DNA of 64,000 bases from Hymenobacter sp. GOD-10R (GTDB lineage: Bacteria > Bacteroidota > Bacteroidia > Cytophagales > Hymenobacteraceae), in assembly GCF_035609205.1 (NCBI RefSeq), contig NZ_CP141189.1:1-64000 (forward strand), in the 5' to 3' direction. The translations under genes and the position numbers were made by a program. Positions 33,474 to 43,224 of the stretch are shown in pieces; the first letter of the stretch is position 1; each line of letters starts with the position of its first letter. Under the pieces are notes generated by a model. That model did no database searches. It had not been told where the DNA came from and saw nothing but the letters and a program-made list of their open reading frames with translations.

Positions 33474-34055
33474 TTACGCCTGACTAAAGGCCTGCAGCAG
33501 GGTGCGCAAGTGCGGGTCTTTAACGTATTGCTCGATGAGCGAAGCGTTGTCGCTCGGGTGCTCCAAGCCGGTCAACACCCAGTGAAACTCGTCCGCCTCC
33601 ACCCTCACGAACCCCATCTGCCAATCGGCAAAGAAGCGCTGGGCATTGTGGGCTTGGCTCAACGTCGTCACTTGCTGGTGGCGAGCATCGCGCTGAATGC
33701 GGGCGTAGAGCAAGTCGACCGGACCCGCCTTGCCTTCCAGCAACTGCACAAACTGGCGGTCACTGTAGCACAACAGCCCGGTGATGCCGTGCTGCTCGTT
33801 CCAGGCCCGTGATTCGGCCAGCAACTCGCTAAGCTGCTGCTCGCTGAAGACCTGCGTGGCCCGGCTGCGGTAGAGTACGTGCTGGACGCGCTCCTCCAGC
33901 AGCTTGAGCACCTGCTCCAAGGAGAGGGCGCCCACCGCGTACTCATCGAGCAGTCCTTGCTCGTAGGCTTGGGGGAAGAGCGAGGTGTTGGTGGCCAAGG
34001 CCGTGGCCCAGGCAATGGCTCGGCGCCGGGCGGCTTCCGTTGAAAGATCGTTCAT
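33474..34055 (-). CDS. BLUF-domain blue-light sensor
   Basis: The 193-residue protein has a helical N-terminal extension (~1-58) and a BLUF domain (~59-150) with the flavin-site residues in place: Tyr in HVLYRSRA, Asn in AWNEQHGITGLL, Gln in FVQLLEG and Trp in FADWQMGF. The domain binds FAD and senses blue light. There is no output domain such as EAL, so it should act through a partner. The N-terminal part (EQGLLDEYAVGALSLEQVL) may be the interaction module. The adjacent GAF gene is a possible partner. Confidence 0.85.
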   Translation of the reverse strand: MNDLSTEAARRRAIAWATALATNTSLFPQAYEQGLLDEYAVGALSLEQVLKLLEERVQHVLYRSRATQVFSEQQLSELLAESRAWNEQHGITGLLCYSDRQFVQLLEGKAGPVDLLYARIQRDARHQQVTTLSQAHNAQRFFADWQMGFVRVEADEFHWVLTGLEHPSDNASLIEQYVKDPHLRTLLQAFSQA

Positions 34056-34294
34056 CTTTGTTTATACGCCAGCGTCAGAGCGGGTACTACGTATTCTGCC
34101 CCGAACAACTACGTGTTCTTCCCTGCATAAGTACGTAGTTTTGACCGGCTGCTCACACAAAGCCGGGTGAGAGAAACAAGGGAGCCAGGGCTTCGGCCGG
34201 GGAATGCACACAAGGGACCGTTATAAGATTAAAACCAGCGACAGGGGACAACCGCTGCCGCCACGCCGCCGCGTATTTAGGGGTAGCCGCTTCG

Positions 34295-34560
34295 TCAACA
34301 CATCGTGCGCTCCGGCAACGGAAACGACACGGTGAACGTGCTGGCTGCGCACCTCTGATGCGCCCGCCGGCGTGCTCGACCATGCGCTTGACCATGTACA
34401 GACCCACGCCCGTGCCCTTCATGTGGGTGTGCAGGCGCTGAAACATGATAAACAGCTTTTCCTGCCCCCGCGATAAGTCTAGCCCCAAGCCGTTTCTGGT
34501 CCGTAACGCGCACCTCCACTAAGTGCTTGGCCAGTGGTGGCAGCACTTTCTTAACGGGGC
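34295..34560 (-). pseudogene. Remnant of a histidine kinase C-terminus
   Basis: Fragments of the HATPase domain are split over at least two frames: LPPLAKHLVEVRVTDQ, then GLGLDLSRGQEKLFIMF and HMKGTGVGLYMVKRMVEHAGG, and finally STFTVSFPLPE in a third position. They correspond to the end of a kinase like that at 40267 (RLHSHVPGSGVGLYMVKKMVENAGG). The upstream part of the gene is gone. Confidence 0.75.
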
Positions 34561-34841
34561 TCGCGTAACTCCAGCAGGATAAAAGAAAAAAGCACGGAAC
34601 GTAGAGCGTTTTTCATGGAGCGGAGATGTGCAAACAGCGCGCCGCTCTTGGGAAAGTTTGCTAAAATATTGTTTAGTTCATGCACTCTTCCGCGACCAGA
34701 GGTGATGCATTATGCGGCGATGAATGTCTGAGCTGATTAATAAGGTAGCACTTTCGAACAGCGGCCACGATGCCTAGCCTTCTGCTCCATTCGGTGCCTC
34801 ACCGGCGTGTCGTAGGAGCCCCCGCCTCTACGCCGTAGCGC

Positions 34842-35099
34842 CTATTTTGTGAGCGGGTCGAGTGCCTCCAAGAGAATAGTCAGAATGCGCGCTGGGCCCA
34901 CGCGGTGTTGTTCCCCTGGATGAACCCGCAGGTAGGCTTCCACCAACGTTTGGGCGTAGTCCAGCGCTTTATTACGCCGTAGTTGCCGTACATCCAAGGG
35001 CACTTGCCACCAGCCTTCCTGTTTCTGATAAGTAGGACTAAGCCACAATTGGTCGCCTTCCACAAAGGCAAAGAGAATATCGCCGAGTGCTGCCTGCAT
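34842..35099 (-). CDS. Hypothetical protein
   Basis: The ATG at 35099 gives 85 residues (an earlier ATG exists at 35123). The sequence has short strands and helices (LGDILFAFVEGDQLWLSPTY and LDYAQTLVEAYLRVHPG), no membrane helix and no recognised family. It could be part of a decayed region. Confidence 0.4.
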   Translation of the reverse strand: MQAALGDILFAFVEGDQLWLSPTYQKQEGWWQVPLDVRQLRRNKALDYAQTLVEAYLRVHPGEQHRVGPARILTILLEALDPLTK

Positions 35100-35354
35100 G
35101 GCCCAAGATAAGCACCAGAACAATAACCTGTTGAGAGCTATGTAATTACAGCTTGTTACTGGAGCAATGTCTTGGGGCTATGGCGTGCTCGGCGGCAAGC
35201 AGCTAGTAGGGCACTCGGCAAAGTGTGTTTGGCTAGTGCGAGCTGGCTAAGGGCCTTTTCAACAAATACCCTAACTTTGCTGTCTATCGTTATGGCTGGG
35301 TCATAAGCTAAGCAATAGCCGGGGGCCTGCTCATGCATTCGGAGCAAGGCAGCT

Positions 35355-35642
35355 AGTACTCTGCCATCAACTTTAAGGCCTTACTGACCCGTCACGAGGC
35401 CGTGCAAAGCATAAGCTGCTGCGGCAACTGCTACGATAACGCCCACCCCGATTCATTTTGGAGCCGGCTCAAGACTGAGTTGCTCGCTGGCGGCAGCTTC
35501 CGCAACTTGAGCGAAGCGCCTGGAAATCAGCCATTATCTCGCCTATTACAACAACGAGCATCGGCATTCCGCCCTCGACTACCAATCGCCCAACCAATTT
35601 GAATCCCATTTTAAAACTACGTCCCAACTCTGTGCAGCTTAG
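35355..35642 (+). pseudogene. IS3-family transposase remnant (OrfB C-terminus)
   Basis: The frame with NCYDNAHPDSFWSRLKTELL and GGSFRNLSEA shifts near 35520 to a frame reading EISHYLAYYNNEHRHSALDY and ending SPNQFESHF. Together these are the last ~95 residues of an IS3-type integrase core, including the Glu of the DDE set. The 5' part and both IS ends are missing. Confidence 0.85.
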
Positions 35643-35668
35643 TTAAACCACCGCAAGTAGTTCGGACC

Positions 35669-36625
35669 TTAGGCAACTGGTGAGGTGGGCGGTGCTGCTT
35701 GCTGCACTGCAGCCCGCGATTTTGGCACTTCGCCTTGGCCGGCGGGCCAGCCTTCGCGTTGCATTTTACGGTTGCCGTCGGTAGCTTCGGTCTGGTCGTG
35801 TAGCAGGATTTGCTGTGTTGGGAAGGGCAGGTCGATGCCGTGGGCGGTTAGCGTGTTCTTGATGGCTTCCAGCACCTTATCCTGGGCGTCCATCACGTCG
35901 GCGCGGCGCGGCGGGTTTATCCACCAGCGGGCGCGGATATTGACGCTGCTGCCAGCCAGGTCCACCACAATGGCGTCGGGGGCGGGGTCGGTGAGCACCC
36001 CCTCCACGCCGCGCATGGCTTCCAGTATCAGCTGGCGGGTAGTGGCAATGTCGTCGCCGTAGCCAATGCCCACGTCGTACTGCAGGCGGCGCTTGTCGTA
36101 GGCTGTATTCACGGTTACGGCGTTGATAAACAGCTCGGCATTCGGGATTACTACGCGCCGGCCGTCGTAGGTGCGAATAGTCGTGGCGCGGGTCTGAATC
36201 GACTCCACGGTGCCCTCATAGTCCTTGTAGGTAATCTGGTCGTTGATTTTGAATGGCTCGGTGAGTAGCAACAGAATGCCGGCCAGAAAGTTCTGGAAGA
36301 TGTCCTTGAAGGCAAAGCCGATGGCTACTCCGCCGATGCCCAGGGCACTCACCAAACTGGCCGGGGTGAAGCTGGGCACAATAATGGTGACCGTAACGAG
36401 AATGCCCAGGATGAGCATGGCCACGTAGGCCAGGCGGCTCAGCAGTATCTTAAGGCTCTCGCTCTGCTGGCGGTTGTGAGTAATGCGCTCGACCAGTGAG
36501 CGCACACCACGAGCCGCAAACAAGAAGATTACGAAGACAAGTAGCCCAAACAGCAGGTTGGGCAGCAGGGCCATAAAGTCGCGGCCCATTTGGTTGATTT
36601 GCTTCCAGGCAATTGAAAAATCCAT
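35669..36625 (-). CDS. MscS-family mechanosensitive channel
   Basis: The ATG at 36625 gives 318 residues. Membrane helices lie near residues 22-45, 65-88 and 95-130, the last being the pore helix (LGIGGVAIGFAFKDIFQNFLAG). The beta domain follows with EPFKINDQITYKDYEGTVESI and the signature VVIPNAELF. The C-terminal part ends in a Pro/Ala-rich tail. It opens to release solutes on hypo-osmotic shock. Three such loci (two of them broken) occur within 10 kb. Confidence 0.92.
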   Translation of the reverse strand: MDFSIAWKQINQMGRDFMALLPNLLFGLLVFVIFLFAARGVRSLVERITHNRQQSESLKILLSRLAYVAMLILGILVTVTIIVPSFTPASLVSALGIGGVAIGFAFKDIFQNFLAGILLLLTEPFKINDQITYKDYEGTVESIQTRATTIRTYDGRRVVIPNAELFINAVTVNTAYDKRRLQYDVGIGYGDDIATTRQLILEAMRGVEGVLTDPAPDAIVVDLAGSSVNIRARWWINPPRRADVMDAQDKVLEAIKNTLTAHGIDLPFPTQQILLHDQTEATDGNRKMQREGWPAGQGEVPKSRAAVQQAAPPTSPVA

Positions 36626-36810
36626 AGAGGTTGGGGTAGGGGCGAACAGTAACCGGACAGGCAAAAGGCAGCAAAGTAACTAGTTAAGCTACAGCACACA
36701 CAAACCCTGCGCAGCCTCCGTAAACTTAAGATGAGCTTACGCGAGGCGCTGGCAAACAGGAAAGATTTTCCTGATAAAAAACTATTCCCGGGCAGCCAGT
36801 GCAGCTGAGG

Positions 36811-37095
36811 CTACGGAGCAGCCTGTACTTCTTTCTTAATGCCTTCCAAATTCTGGCGCGCGCCCTCAAGCTGCTGCTCAATGCCGGCAAGTTTCGTTTT
36901 TTCGGCTTCAATAACGGCCTTTTGGCGCGCTACCTGGCTGATTAATTCCTGCACTTTTTGCGCCTGGGCGGCTACGGCCGGATTGGCCGAGTTGAGGTCG
37001 GCGGCCACGGGTGTATCGGTGCCCGACTGGCAACTCGTGAAAGCCAGGGCGCTGGCGAGTAGCGCACAGGAGAAAGTGAACGTACGATTTGTCAT
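36811..37095 (-). CDS. Small coiled-coil lipoprotein, copy 1
   Basis: The 94-residue protein has a lipobox (LAFTSC) and then a helical coiled coil (LISQVARQKAVIEAEKTKLAG). It shares SANPAVAAQAQKV and the end LEGARQNLEGIKKEV with the lipoprotein at 38197. Both would sit on the membrane facing the periplasm. A stress-linked structural role is possible. Confidence 0.7.
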   Translation of the reverse strand: MTNRTFTFSCALLASALAFTSCQSGTDTPVAADLNSANPAVAAQAQKVQELISQVARQKAVIEAEKTKLAGIEQQLEGARQNLEGIKKEVQAAP

Positions 37096-37136
37096 ATAGG
37101 GGTGAATAAGAAGGAGAGAAAATACTGAATACTACG

Positions 37137-38131
37137 TCACTCAGCCGAAAGCGCCAGCTCGATATACAGCGGAAATTGGTCAATGCCCTGGTCGGGCAGC
37201 CGCCTTAGCTCCACTACCCGCCACTGCGGGCTGCCGAAGAAATGGTCGAGCGGCCAGCGGGCTAGATGCGAGCGGGCGTCGAAGGTGTTGTAGAAGCCGT
37301 GTTCCCGGCTCACGTCGCGCAGCAGCGCAACGCGGGTGAGTTGCGTGATAGTGCCTGACCAGCTCACCTCGTTGAAGTCGCCGGCCACGATGGTGGGCAA
37401 CGCGTTGGCGCGTACCAAGTCGGCTACTTTGTCCAGGGCCATGCCGCGCAGGCCCACCCCATCGGGGTAATTATCGGGGATGGGTGGAGTGGGGTGAATG
37501 CCGAAGAAATCGACCTGCCGACCGCTGGGCAGGTGCAGCCGCGTGCGCACCGAGGGTACGCCGCGCTGCAATAAATCCTGCACCTGGGTAGCAACCAGCG
37601 GCAGCCGCGAGTAGAGCAGCAGGCCGCAGGCGTCAGGGCGCGGCAGCTCAATGCGGTAAGGGTAGCTAGTCTCCAAGGGCTTGAGGTCCTGCGCCCACCA
37701 GGCATCGGGCTCCATGGCCAGCAGCATATCTATCGGGCTGGGTGACCTGCACCAGCTGCCACAGGCGGGTATCCTCGCGGTTCTTAATCAAGACGTTGAT
37801 TACCACAATGCGCAGGTGGTTGGTCGAGTTGCGGGCTTGAGCCAGGGTAGCATCGGGCACGACCTGAGGGCAAAAGGCAGATAGAGCCACAAAACGACGC
37901 CTACGTCCCCAATGCCAGCGCACTGTTCACGAGCAGCACTACCCGCATCCGCCGGTGTGCCGGCCATCGCAGCACCAGCAGCGCCAGCACGGCCAGGATT
38001 TGCAGGCTCGGAAATCTCATGGCCTGTATCCACCAGATGGGCAAGGCTATTGCCGATACCAGCGTCAGCACTACGACCAGCGCGCCCACAACGGCTAGCG
38101 CGTAGCGGAGTCTGGTCAGAAATTGCCTCAT
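37137..38131 (-). pseudogene. Frameshifted endonuclease/exonuclease/phosphatase (EEP) family gene
   Basis: The start at 38131 (MRQFLTRLRYALAVVGAL) encodes two to three membrane helices. The frame then moves at ~37900 (VLWLYLPFALRSCP), again near 37870 (ARNSTNHLRIVVINVL, LIKNREDT) and at ~37730 to the catalytic part (LLAMEPDAWW, then IVAGDFNE near the DNase I-like active site, and LDHFFGS). At least three shifts make a membrane-anchored EEP hydrolase non-functional, unless these are sequencing errors. Confidence 0.8.
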
Positions 38132-38196
38132 AGCCGAGGGAAACGGCATGGATGGCTCGGTCGTTGCGGCCCGTCCGTGCCACCCATACCGAGCGG

Positions 38197-38529
38197 CTAA
38201 ATGCTGGCTTGGGTCTTCACCCCTTTCAGGTTTTGCTTGGCCCCGTCGAGCTGCTGCTTGAGGCCTTCGAGTTTCTTCTTCTCGATGTCAGCCTGGTCTT
38301 TCTGGCTGTCCACGGCTTTCTCCCGGTCTTTCACGGCATCCTTTTGTTCATTCAGGATTTTTTCCTGGGCATCAACCTGCTGCTGTAAGTCCACCACCTT
38401 CTGGGCTTGCAGGGCCACGGCGGGGTTGCTGGATTTCAAATCGTCGCTGGCCGAATGGCCTAATGAACAGGCGCTTAGCGTCAGTCCGAGGGCCGTAGCG
38501 CCGGCGAGAGCAAAAAAAGTATTCATCAC
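38197..38529 (-). CDS. Small coiled-coil lipoprotein, copy 2
   Basis: The 110-residue protein (start at 38529 or 38526) has the lipobox LTLSAC and then a long coiled coil (QQQVDAQEKILNEQKDAVKD). The parts SSNPAVALQAQKV and LDGAKQNLKGVKTQ match the lipoprotein at 36811, so the two are paralogues flanking the broken EEP gene. Their presence on both sides suggests a duplication of this segment. Confidence 0.7.
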   Translation of the reverse strand: MMNTFFALAGATALGLTLSACSLGHSASDDLKSSNPAVALQAQKVVDLQQQVDAQEKILNEQKDAVKDREKAVDSQKDQADIEKKKLEGLKQQLDGAKQNLKGVKTQASI

Positions 38530-38706
38530 TGAAGATTTAGGTATAAAAACGGGTATACGGCAATTAGTTGTATTTCAACTAAAAGTATGGTTTTTGAAAG
38601 CAGGGCACGGCTGGACAAATAGCGTGAACTGTTAGTCTGGAAGTCCCGAGCTAGCCCACTCGCGGCCTGAGAGTTCGCGCTACTGTATTACGACTGCGCA
38701 ATAGGG

Positions 38707-39969
38707 CTACTTGCCTGCCGGGTACAGCCGCCGGATGAGCTTTTCCAGCGTCAAGCCTTGGCCAATGACCGAGAACACAACTACGGCGTAGGTAATGGCC
38801 ACGATGAGCCCCTTGTGCGGCACGGCATCGCTAATGGATAGGGCCAGCGCTACCGAGATACCCCCACGTAGTCCGCCCCAGGTCATCATCAGCGGGGCCT
38901 TGTCGTCGAGCGAAAGCCAGCGGCGGGCCAGCCGGTAGGGCAGCCACACCGCCACGTAGCGCGCCGCCAGCACCAGCACCACCGCCAGCACGCTGATGAG
39001 CCAGTAGGCCTGCTCGAACTTGATAACCAGCAGTTCCACGCCAATGAGCACGAATAGCAGGGCATTGAGAATCACATCGATCAACTCCCAGAATTTATCG
39101 ACGTACTCTTCGGTCTGGTGGCTCATGGCATCCTCGCGGGCGCGGTCGCCCACCAGCAGCCCGGCCACCACCATGGCCAGCGGACCCGACACATGCAGGC
39201 GCTGGGCCAGCAGGTAGCCGCCCATCACGGCGGCCAGCGTCAGGATAACCTCGGTCTGGTAGTGGTTGATGGTGCGCAGCAGCCGATAGAGGCCGTAGCC
39301 CAGCGCCAGCCCAAATAGCACCCCACCCCCGGCTTCCTCCACGAATAGCCAGGCGATGCTGCCCGCCCCCACGCCCTCGGAGCCGCCCAGCACGAGGCGG
39401 TAGAGGCTGGCAAACACCACCACCCCCACCCCGTCGTTGAAAAGCGACTCGCCCACGATGTTCATCTTCACGTTGTCGGGCAGCTGCTTGAAGCGGGCCA
39501 GAATGCCGAGCACGGCAATGGGGTCGGTGGGCGAAATCAGCGCCCCAAACAGCAAACACAGCGGGTACGGCAGCCCCAATTCCAGCCAGCCCCCTAGGTA
39601 GTACAGCCCCGTGCCGATGAGACCGGTGCTTAGCAGCACCCCCACCACGGCAAACAGCATCACCGAGCGCCGCTCCACATTCAGCTTGGCCGCGTCGGTG
39701 TGGAAAGCCCCGGCGAAAAGCAACAGGCTGAGCATCACGTCGAACAGGACTTTATCGAACTTGATGCCTTGCACCGTGTGCCGCACCACCGCAAACCAGG
39801 TGGGCTGCACCCAGGCCAGCCCCACCAGCGTCAGCGAAAAGCCCAGCGACACGACCATGATGCCGATGGCATCGGGTAGCTTGAGCAGGCGCGTATTGAA
39901 GTAGGCAAACAGGGCCGCCGCCACGATGAGCAGCGTAATGAGAGTAAATAAATCCATGAACAAGAACAA
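38707..39969 (-). CDS. CPA1-type Na+/H+ antiporter
   Basis: The 420-residue membrane protein has ~12 helices and the CPA1 motifs FGALISPTDPIAVLGIL (~residues 143-159) and GESLFNDGVGVVVF (~176-189), whose Asp residues form the ion site. It exchanges Na+ or K+ for protons at the inner membrane and helps in pH and salt stress. The regulatory C-terminal domain of some members is absent. Neighbouring MscS and lipoprotein genes fit an osmotic-stress theme. Confidence 0.92.
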   Translation of the reverse strand: MFLFMDLFTLITLLIVAAALFAYFNTRLLKLPDAIGIMVVSLGFSLTLVGLAWVQPTWFAVVRHTVQGIKFDKVLFDVMLSLLLFAGAFHTDAAKLNVERRSVMLFAVVGVLLSTGLIGTGLYYLGGWLELGLPYPLCLLFGALISPTDPIAVLGILARFKQLPDNVKMNIVGESLFNDGVGVVVFASLYRLVLGGSEGVGAGSIAWLFVEEAGGGVLFGLALGYGLYRLLRTINHYQTEVILTLAAVMGGYLLAQRLHVSGPLAMVVAGLLVGDRAREDAMSHQTEEYVDKFWELIDVILNALLFVLIGVELLVIKFEQAYWLISVLAVVLVLAARYVAVWLPYRLARRWLSLDDKAPLMMTWGGLRGGISVALALSISDAVPHKGLIVAITYAVVVFSVIGQGLTLEKLIRRLYPAGK

Positions 39970-40174
39970 TTAGTCGGCCGCGGGCCGCCCGGTTTTTTGC
40001 CTCAATTGCACCACTAGCGCGGGCGAAACGTCGAGCGTGCGAATGGGAAACGGAATGACGATACCCGCCGCGCCGAAGGCGCGCTTAATGCGTATAAACG
40101 TCTCACTCTTAGCGCCTCCGTAATCGACCTGCTTAGCGTAGGGAATTCGGAAGCGGAGCGCGAGCGTAATGGCG
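39970..40174 (-). pseudogene. C-terminal remnant of an MscS channel
   Basis: A frame of ~67 codons ends at TAA 39970 and reads ITLALRFRIPYAKQVDYGG, then RAFGAAGIVIPFPIRTLDV. This matches the C-terminal alpha/beta domain of MscS proteins (the FPIRTL motif). The pore part is missing. Confidence 0.7.
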
Positions 40175-40266
40175 CTTCAGTCTTAGCATGCAGCTTGGGG
40201 CGGGAGGCGATAGCTGAGTTTACGGTGAACGGTCGGGGTTAGCCGAAAGTGGGTCCGACCGGGCAG

Positions 40267-43224
40267 CTACCCCATTCGCGGTAGCGTCACTGTAAACGTG
40301 GAGCCCACGCCGGGCTCGCTCTGCACCGTGATAGTGCCGCCGGCGTTTTCCACCATCTTCTTGACCATGTACAGGCCCACGCCCGAGCCGGGCACGTGGC
40401 TGTGCAGGCGGCGAAACATCTGAAATAGCTCGCCCTGCTGCGCGGCGCTCAAACCCAGGCTATTGTCCTGCACGGTCAGCACCACCTGGCCGCCCACCCG
40501 CACGCAGCGCAGCGCTACGTGGGGTGGCCGGTCGGGGGCCCGGTACTTCACGGCGTTGCTGAGTAGATTGTAGACAATACTGCGCAGGTTTTTAGGAGAG
40601 AACTGGAAGGCGGGGCACGCGCTCAGGTCCACGGTGAGCGTGGCCCCGGCAACCGTCAACTCGGGTAGGATGTCGAGGCGCACGTTCTCCACCAGGGCGG
40701 GTAGGTCGATGGCTTCGGCGGGCTGCTGCAGCACGACCTCCTGCAGGCGCGTGATGTCGGTGAGGTGGTCCAGCGTTTGCTGGAAGCGAGCCACCGCGCC
40801 ATCCATCATCCCCAGCAGGCGCGGCACCAGGGGGTCGGTCAGGACAGTGGCGGGCAGGCGCTCGCGCAGGGCCGTGAGCAGGCCTTCGATGTTGGTGATG
40901 GGCGACTTAAGGTCGTGCGAGGCTGAATAAACGAAGGTATCCAGGTCGGCGTTAGTGCGCGTAAGCTGGGAGTTGGTGTTGTTTAGTTCCTCATTGGTCG
41001 CCCGGACCTCCTCATTGATGGCGGCCAATTTTTCGTTGAGGGCCTGCACCTGCTGGCGTGTCCGCGTCTGCTCGCTCACCTCAAAGGCAAACACTACCAG
41101 CCCATCAATCGCGCCCGCCGCGTCGTAGCGGGCCTGGTAGATAAAGTTGAAGTACCGGTCTTCGATGTGGCCCGTTTGCTCGTTGGTAAACTGCATGTGG
41201 ATTTCCTGGCCCTCGAAGGTGACGCCCGTTTCGTACACGCCCCAGAGCATGGCCGGCACCGGCTGGCCCACCAGTTCGGGCAGGGCTTCGAGCACGGGCC
41301 TGCCCAGCAGCGCCCGGCCCGGAAACAGCTGCTGATAGCCGGGGTTAATCAGTTCAAAGACCAGCTTATCGCCACCCAGCACGCAGATGGCGGCGGGCGC
41401 TTGCATCATCAGGCGCTCCAGGCGCAGCTGGTAGGCTTCGCGCAGCAGCCGGGCCAGCACCTGGTCGGTCACGTCGTAGAGGAAGGCCGCCACGCCCACT
41501 ATGCGCCCCTGCTCGCGGTAGGCCTGGTAGGCAAACGTGAGGTAGCGCGGGCTGCCGGGCTGGAGCTTTGCCAGCGGCATGTCCAGCACCGTCTGGCTTT
41601 CGCCGGTCGCGTATACCTTATCCAGCAACTCGACCATACCCGCCAGCTTCACGCGCGGGTACACCTCGGCCAGGGAGTGGCCTTGCAGCGGCCCGGCCCA
41701 CTCCTCGGGCGGAAACAGCTCCTCGAAGGCGGAGTTGAAGTAGTCGATGCGGTGGTCGGGCTCGCGCAGCAGCACGATGGCCACCGGCGTCTGCTCAAAA
41801 ATCTGAAACAGCTCCTGCCGCTGCTGGGCCTGGCGTTGCACCACGGCCAGCATGGCGGCTTGCAGCGTATCGGCCTGCTTGCGGGTGCGCACCCGGTCGG
41901 TCACATCCAGAATAAAGGCCAGAATGCCCTGCGTCCGCTGCTGGCCGTCGAACAGCGGCTGGTAGATAAAATCCACGTACCGCAGTTCGGCCCGGCCGGT
42001 GGCCGGGTCGTGCAGCATGGCCGCCGTTTCGGTGCCCACGAAGGGCTGGCCGGTAGTATATACCTGGTCGAGCAAAGCTAAAAAACCCTGTTCTTCCACC
42101 TCCGGGAATACTTCGGCTACGGTGCGGCCCAGCGCGGCGCGGCCCGCCGCCAGGGCTTGGTAGGGGGCGTTGAAAAACGAAAAGTGGTGCTCGGGGCCGC
42201 TGAGCGTGGCAATGGCGGCGGGCACCTGCCCTAGTATCTGGCTCAGTAGGCGCAGCTGCTCGCGCAGCTGCTCGCGCAGCTGCTCGACCTCGAAGAGGGC
42301 GGCGCGGGCCTCGGCCGAGCGGGCCGTCACGCGCAGCTCCAGCTCTTCGTTGAGCTGCTGCACTTGCTGGCGGGCCAGCACCTGCTCGGTCACATCCACC
42401 GCAATGTCCACCACGCCCAGTACCGTTCCATCGGGGGCATAAAGTGGCTGATACACAAAGTTAAAATAATGAGTAGCCAGCTGGCCATCGGGCTGGCGCA
42501 GCTGCGCCGGGGCCTCCGTACCCACGAAGGGCACGCGGGTGCTGGCCACCTGCTGCATCAATTCGGTGAAGCCCTGGCTCCGCAGCTCGGGCACCCCCTC
42601 CAGCAGGGGGCGGCCCAGCACCTGGGCGGGGGCATGGCCCCACATGGCACACAGTTGGTCGTTGGCGGCACTCACTACGCAGTCGTCGCCCTGAAAGAGG
42701 CCAATAGCCACTGGGGCCTGCGTGAGCAGAGCTTGCAGCAGGTTGCGCTCGCGCTCGGCGGCGTGACGCGCGTCGGTTTCGCGGGCCTGGCTCTGGCGCA
42801 GGGCCTGCGCCTGGGCGGCCGGCAGCGGGTCGCGGGTGTCAAGAAAGCTGACGACCAGCAGCGCGCCCTGCCGCCGGGCCACCAGGTGCAAGTAGCCGGC
42901 GAGGCCGTTGTGCTGAACGTCGAACGCCTCGCGCTGGGTGTCGCGCGACAAGAAAGCGTCGCGGTAAAAGGCGAAAATACCGGCCGGCCCGGCCATCGGA
43001 AAGCACGTCAGAAACGACTCGACGGGCCGCTGGGGCAGTTGCAGAGCCTGCTGGGCCACGGGATTAAGGTACTCGTAGGCCAGGTCGATGATGCTAGCGC
43101 CGGCCGCGTCGTACACCGGCCGAAATAGGATAAAGCCCGTGAGGGCAACTTCGAGCAGCGTGCGCGAAAAATCTTCGGAGCCCGCCACGTCAAAGGGCAG
43201 CGGTGGAGCAGGCAGGTCGGGCAT
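40267..43224 (-). CDS. Multi-PAS sensor histidine kinase
   Basis: The protein has 985 residues and no membrane segment, so it is a cytoplasmic sensor. About four or five PAS-type segments fill residues ~10-700, four of them with a recognisable 'YF(N)FIYQ' C-terminal strand. The H-box SHDLKSPITN lies near residue 770, the N-box LLSNAVKYRAP near 890 and the G-box GVGLYMVKKMVENAGG near 955. It should autophosphorylate on His in response to several signals. No response regulator is next to it. A tandem repeat lies in the coiled coil between two PAS units. Confidence 0.92.
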   Translation of the reverse strand: MPDLPAPPLPFDVAGSEDFSRTLLEVALTGFILFRPVYDAAGASIIDLAYEYLNPVAQQALQLPQRPVESFLTCFPMAGPAGIFAFYRDAFLSRDTQREAFDVQHNGLAGYLHLVARRQGALLVVSFLDTRDPLPAAQAQALRQSQARETDARHAAERERNLLQALLTQAPVAIGLFQGDDCVVSAANDQLCAMWGHAPAQVLGRPLLEGVPELRSQGFTELMQQVASTRVPFVGTEAPAQLRQPDGQLATHYFNFVYQPLYAPDGTVLGVVDIAVDVTEQVLARQQVQQLNEELELRVTARSAEARAALFEVEQLREQLREQLRLLSQILGQVPAAIATLSGPEHHFSFFNAPYQALAAGRAALGRTVAEVFPEVEEQGFLALLDQVYTTGQPFVGTETAAMLHDPATGRAELRYVDFIYQPLFDGQQRTQGILAFILDVTDRVRTRKQADTLQAAMLAVVQRQAQQRQELFQIFEQTPVAIVLLREPDHRIDYFNSAFEELFPPEEWAGPLQGHSLAEVYPRVKLAGMVELLDKVYATGESQTVLDMPLAKLQPGSPRYLTFAYQAYREQGRIVGVAAFLYDVTDQVLARLLREAYQLRLERLMMQAPAAICVLGGDKLVFELINPGYQQLFPGRALLGRPVLEALPELVGQPVPAMLWGVYETGVTFEGQEIHMQFTNEQTGHIEDRYFNFIYQARYDAAGAIDGLVVFAFEVSEQTRTRQQVQALNEKLAAINEEVRATNEELNNTNSQLTRTNADLDTFVYSASHDLKSPITNIEGLLTALRERLPATVLTDPLVPRLLGMMDGAVARFQQTLDHLTDITRLQEVVLQQPAEAIDLPALVENVRLDILPELTVAGATLTVDLSACPAFQFSPKNLRSIVYNLLSNAVKYRAPDRPPHVALRCVRVGGQVVLTVQDNSLGLSAAQQGELFQMFRRLHSHVPGSGVGLYMVKKMVENAGGTITVQSEPGVGSTFTVTLPRMG
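42251..42286 (-). repeat. Three 12-nt tandem repeats within the kinase coiled coil
   Basis: CGCAGCTGCTCG occurs three times in a row without a break. On the coding strand it encodes REQL three times in the helix linking two PAS domains, shifting that helix by four residues per copy while keeping the frame. Confidence 0.75.

Noticed and set aside
35156..35347. 63-codon minus-strand ORF near the IS3 remnant
   Set aside because: It is short, unrecognised and lies in a region of decayed sequence.
41167..42081. 304-codon plus-strand ORF opposite the histidine kinase
   Set aside because: It is the GC-rich shadow of the kinase gene, with His/Gln-rich sequence and no family resemblance.
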